Source: Methanobacteriota archaeon (lineage in GTDB: Archaea > Thermoplasmatota > Poseidoniia > Poseidoniales > Poseidoniaceae). Taken from it: a DNA stretch of 8,525 nucleotides. Position 1 is the first letter of the stretch; each line of letters begins with the position of its first letter. The position numbers were made by a program, and so were the translations under genes. Positions 6,388 through 8,525 of this stretch are shown in pieces. The stretch lies in assembly GCA_018662715.1 (NCBI GenBank), contig JABJFP010000047.1, forward strand, positions 1 to 8,525, in the 5' to 3' direction. Below the pieces are notes generated by a model, which saw nothing but the letters and a program-made list of their open reading frames with translations, was not told the DNA's origin and searched no databases.

Positions 6388-6747
6388 ATGGAAGCAAACG
6401 AGTGTTTCATCGCAAGTGTAGGCAAAGACTGGCATAAAATCTCTAATTGCAATGTCCGCATGGATGTGAAGCGGAGGCTCCAACGTACGGTAATTCGCGG
6501 ACAAGAAGGCGATGATTTGTTGGATGAGGGTTCAGAATCTGCCGAGTACACCATCACTGGAAACATGTCCTTGAATGAATACAAAGAAATCCTTATCATC
6601 TTCAGGTCTGGACAACCTTGGTTCCATGACCCCTTTGAAGAACGCCAGATGAAGGCTCTATTCCTTAGTATCAGCTATGACAGTGCAACGGGTGCGTTTG
6701 AATTCGTTCTTATGGAAGATGCTGAGCAAGATGAGATCATGTCTTGA
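6388..6747 (+). CDS. 119-residue protein of unknown function between two surface-protein genes
   Basis: The product is soluble, with no signal peptide or membrane helix. It has a basic stretch at 24-37 (RMDVKRRLQRTVIRG), a beta-rich middle (ITGNMSLNEYKEILIIFRSGQPWF, about 56-79) and an acidic C-terminus (EDAEQDEIMS). The order 'G-x-E-G-D-x-L-x-D-x-G ... I-x-G ... Y-x-x-I ... G-Q-P-W ... short beta hairpin' is reminiscent, at pattern level only, of small phage-tail or baseplate-type beta proteins. I do not recognise a family and assign no function. The ATG at 6388 is supported by a TATA-like element 27 nt upstream. The gene runs the same way as the collagen-like protein gene, 115 bp before it, but that gene has its own TATA box, so an operon is not required. 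Confidence 0.65.
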   Translation: MEANECFIASVGKDWHKISNCNVRMDVKRRLQRTVIRGQEGDDLLDEGSESAEYTITGNMSLNEYKEILIIFRSGQPWFHDPFEERQMKALFLSISYDSATGAFEFVLMEDAEQDEIMS

Positions 6748-6782
6748 CCATCAGTGTCCTGCATCGTCCAGATAACAAATCC

Positions 6783-6806
6783 GGTAGTTGGTACAAGCCA
6801 AATACC
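6783..6806 (+). terminator. Imperfect hairpin downstream of the 119-residue protein gene, possible terminator
   Basis: GGTA-g-TTGG (6783-6791) pairs with CCAA-a-TACC (6798-6806) around a 6-nt loop, with one internal G/A mismatch, and is followed by ATTT. It lies 35 nt after the stop at 6747 and 28 nt before the TATA box of the next gene. The trailing T-run is short, and archaeal terminators usually depend on T-tracts, so this may equally be chance or a regulatory dyad. Confidence 0.25.
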
Positions 6807-6834
6807 ATTTGTCAAATCATTGCACCACTTTGGA

Positions 6835-6840
6835 TATATA
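6835..6840 (+). promoter_or_regulatory. TATA box of the collagen-like protein gene (leaderless type)
   Basis: TATATA within TTGGATATATAGC is centred 25-26 nt before the ATG at 6863. This is the clearest promoter in the window and implies a transcript starting at or within a base or two of the start codon. The in-frame TAG at 6839-6841 is part of the same element and rules out a longer reading frame. Confidence 0.6.
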
Positions 6841-6862
6841 GCAGGCGTCAATCCTTTGGGGT

Positions 6863-8525
6863 ATGTGGACTGACGAGCAATTGCATGACCAAGGTTGGAC
6901 TGTTGAACAAATTGCGACTTATCGTACTGAAGAGGCTTCAGAAGTGATTTCTGTAGTCCCAGAATCTGTAATCTCTGAAACAGTTGCGCCGGGAAATGCA
7001 CCAGCATTGCTTGAAGACACATTCGTGGCTTCGAAGAAGGCTATTGGGCCCATGATGTCCAACTCAACCATGACTGCGATTTTAATGGCTGCTTTACTTG
7101 CAATCGTACCGTTTTCACTCTATTCAATTTCTAATGCAGAGGGCACACAAGGCCCGTCCGGAGATGCTGGGATTTCAGGAATGAACGGTAGCGACGGATC
7201 AAGTTTTCATCTTGTGACATCTGCAGATTTACTTCCGACATGCGATGATTCAATCAACAATCAAATCTTTTTCATCGCTGTTGATGCGGCGTTCCAAGTG
7301 TGCCAGAACAGCATATGGACACCCATCGACCTAACGGGCCAATCTGGACTCAATGGCATAAATGGTGCGGATGGTACCAGCGGCACAAACGGCACAAACG
7401 GAACAGACGGTGCCGACGGTACCAACGGAGTGGATGGAGCGAATGGCCAAGCAGGTGCAGATGGTGCGGACGGCTCATCAGGAAGCAACGGGCTTGCCTC
7501 ACTGATTGCAACTCGTACCGAACCCATTATCGAGGGCTGTCAAAATGGTGGGACCATTGTTGAAACTGGAGTTGATGATAACGGTGACAACATGCTCTCC
7601 CCAAACGAAGTTGATTCGGTGGTCGTTGTTTGCAACGGAGATAGCGGTCAGGACGGAGCAGATGGCGCTGCCGGCGCCGACGGAGCGGATGGTGCCGATG
7701 GAAGTTCGACCCTTACGATGATGGTCGCTCGTCTTTCGATTGCACCTTCGCATCTTGGGTGCAATGGAACAGGCCAATTGCTTCAGCAGGGCATGGATGA
7801 CGGGGCAGGCAACGGGATTGCGCTGAATGGCGCACTGGAATCTGGAGAAATCATTTCAAGCATGTTGATTTGCACCACCTTTGAGATTCAACTCGTTGAA
7901 GATATCAATCCATCAGGGCACAGTGATCCGTCGAACTTCGTTTCGATTAATTCAACGATGTACTTTACCGCAAACAACGGTACTGCAAGTGGAATCTGGG
8001 CCTATGAAAATGGAACCATTTCGCTGGTGTATTCTGGCAGCGTACTCTCCATGCGAGCGATTGGTTCACAATTGATGTTCGCAGGACAAGACCAAGGCTT
8101 CAACGTCAAACCGTATGTCTTTGAACCATCCAACGGAACAGCATGGCAAATTACAGAGATTTTCCCCGGAGGATCAAGTTATCCTAGCGAATTTACGCTC
8201 ATCGGGACAACAGTGTTCTTCGGAGCGCGAGACAGCTCGGGTTCCACCGGCACTGGTTTGTTTGACCTTTGGGCGTATGAAACTTTGAATTACAGTGTGT
8301 GGAAAGTTGAGGCAGACATCCAACCATCATCGTTGATCGCTGTCAATTCTGACCTTTATTTTTCAGCGGGAGCGAACAATGGGAATGTCGAATTGTGGAA
8401 ACATGAGACAACCACAAACACCACCTTCATGGTCAAGGACATCAACCCTGGAATCCTTGCATCTTCACCGTCAAATCTTGTTTCAATGGGCACGACAATC
8501 TACATGTCAGCAAACGATGGCAGCG
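6863..8525 (+). CDS. Signal-anchored collagen-like surface protein with Cys-pair modules and ELWK/DINPG-type repeats (3' end outside window)
   Basis: 554 codons are visible with no stop before the right edge. ATG 6863 is the only standard start after the in-frame TAG at 6839. Residues 1-20 (MWTDEQLHDQGWTVEQIATY) look like a short SHOCT-like helical motif and should be cytoplasmic. A hydrophobic signal-anchor lies at about 69-90, after which the chain is extracellular. Gly-X-Y blocks occupy residues 94-114, 159-212 and 259-282. Each block is followed by a module with a Cys pair; the second and third modules share a pattern of the form C-x-G-x-G/Q...G-x-D-D-x-x-x-N...E...V/I-x-C. From about residue 340 to the edge come repeats of the form DINPxG...PSN(L/F)V...(M/I)Y(F/M)xAN(D/N)G, plus VELWKHE, typical of extracellular propeller-like repeats. 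The likely role is a surface fibre or adhesin. Many Asn-Gly-Thr/Ser sequons suggest N-glycosylation. Confidence 0.85.
   Translation, partial: MWTDEQLHDQGWTVEQIATYRTEEASEVISVVPESVISETVAPGNAPALLEDTFVASKKAIGPMMSNSTMTAILMAALLAIVPFSLYSISNAEGTQGPSGDAGISGMNGSDGSSFHLVTSADLLPTCDDSINNQIFFIAVDAAFQVCQNSIWTPIDLTGQSGLNGINGADGTSGTNGTNGTDGADGTNGVDGANGQAGADGADGSSGSNGLASLIATRTEPIIEGCQNGGTIVETGVDDNGDNMLSPNEVDSVVVVCNGDSGQDGADGAAGADGADGADGSSTLTMMVARLSIAPSHLGCNGTGQLLQQGMDDGAGNGIALNGALESGEIISSMLICTTFEIQLVEDINPSGHSDPSNFVSINSTMYFTANNGTASGIWAYENGTISLVYSGSVLSMRAIGSQLMFAGQDQGFNVKPYVFEPSNGTAWQITEIFPGGSSYPSEFTLIGTTVFFGARDSSGSTGTGLFDLWAYETLNYSVWKVEADIQPSSLIAVNSDLYFSAGANNGNVELWKHETTTNTTFMVKDINPGILASSPSNLVSMGTTIYMSANDGS
7142..7204 (+). 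repeat. Collagen-like Gly-X-Y block 1 (7 triplets)
   Basis: The triplets are GTQ GPS GDA GIS GMN GSD, then GSS. They begin three residues after the end of the signal-anchor, so the first rod segment would emerge directly from the membrane. This block has the only proline in any of the three. Confidence 0.75.
7337..7498 (+). repeat. Collagen-like Gly-X-Y block 2 (18 triplets)
   Basis: Eighteen uninterrupted triplets, mostly GAD, GTN and GTD, without a single proline, lysine or arginine. Two overlapping-frame Asn-Gly-Thr sequons lie in the GTN run (around 7388-7405). The block links the first and second Cys-containing modules. Confidence 0.85.
7637..7708 (+). repeat. Collagen-like Gly-X-Y block 3 (8 triplets)
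   Basis: The triplets are GDS GQD GAD GAA GAD GAD, then GAD GSS. Asp fills the third position in five of eight, giving a strongly acidic segment between the second and third Cys-pair modules. Confidence 0.8.
7895..8525 (+). repeat. Divergent extracellular DINPG/ELWK-type repeats
   Basis: Two clear copies of V-(E/K)-D-I-N-P-(S)-G...(D/S)-P-S-N-(F/L)-V-S-(I/M)...(M/I)-Y-(F/M)-(T/S)-A-N-(N/D)-G start at 7895 and 8432, 179 codons apart. Weaker intermediate units, for example around IFPGGSSYPSEFTLIGTTVFF (about 8160-8220) and IQPSSLIAVNSDLYFSAGA (about 8320-8376), suggest a shorter true period of roughly 45-90 residues. The array runs off the right edge. Confidence 0.65.

Noticed and set aside
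6222..6599. A 125-residue minus-strand frame covering the divergent intergenic region.
   Set aside because: It overlaps the signal peptide of the TSP3 protein and half of the 119-residue gene in the antisense direction, with no promoter or recognisable domain.
6675..7022. A 115-residue minus-strand frame opposite the collagen-like gene's start.
   Set aside because: It lies across a strong plus-strand TATA box and the start of a well-supported gene, and its composition shows no domain.
7261..7527. An 88-residue minus-strand Pro/Ser/Ala/Val-rich frame resembling a proline-rich protein.
   Set aside because: It is antisense to the Gly-X-Y block; GGN codons read as CCN proline codons on the other strand.

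Overview
The window looks like a piece of a marine planktonic archaeal genome, most likely Marine Group II / Candidatus Poseidoniales (Thermoplasmatota). This is a judgement from protein style and promoters, not from a marker gene. Two large surface proteins have the composition I associate with that group: thrombospondin type-3 calcium repeats, proline-poor collagen-like Gly-X-Y blocks, Cys-pair modules between them, and repeats of the 'DINPG...PSNLV...YF.AND' kind. Several genes have a TATA-like element centred about 26-30 nt before the start codon and no well-placed Shine-Dalgarno sequence, the layout of archaeal leaderless transcripts. No rRNA, tRNA, CRISPR array, insertion sequence or phage module is recognisable.

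Layout. Bases 1-295 are non-coding apart from the probable first codons of a minus-strand gene leaving the left edge. Two unrecognised membrane proteins follow as a convergent pair: a four-helix protein (296-1126, +) and a three-helix protein (1135-1500, -). A 199-bp divergent intergenic region holds a leaderless promoter for the minus gene and two mutually exclusive inverted repeats upstream of the next operon. That operon (1700-3135, +) encodes a small mononuclear cupin and, 5 nt later, a Rieske non-heme iron oxygenase alpha subunit with all metal ligands present and the bridging Glu used by quaternary-amine oxygenases. The plausible role is oxidative demethylation or hydroxylation of a small organic substrate, with the cupin as an accessory enzyme or sensor. 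No ferredoxin or reductase partner lies in the window.

The right two thirds is a cell-surface locus. A 1036-residue protein (3163-6273, -) has a signal peptide, an IPT/TIG domain apparently split by a seven-unit beta-propeller-like array, a long TSP3 calcium-repeat stalk with a very regular 22-residue core, one membrane helix, and a cytoplasmic C-terminal part of about 170 residues. Diverging from it across 114 bp is a 119-residue protein (6388-6747, +) of unknown function, and then a signal-anchored collagen-like protein (6863 to beyond the right edge, +) with three Gly-X-Y blocks separated by Cys-pair modules and followed by repeats of probable propeller type. I infer extracellular stalks, adhesins or ligand-binding structures for both large proteins.

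The observations most worth following are the domain insertion in the TIG fold, the overlapping hairpins before the cupin-oxygenase operon, the dyad that brackets the putative TATA element of the TSP3 gene, and the proline-free, sequon-containing collagen-like protein.
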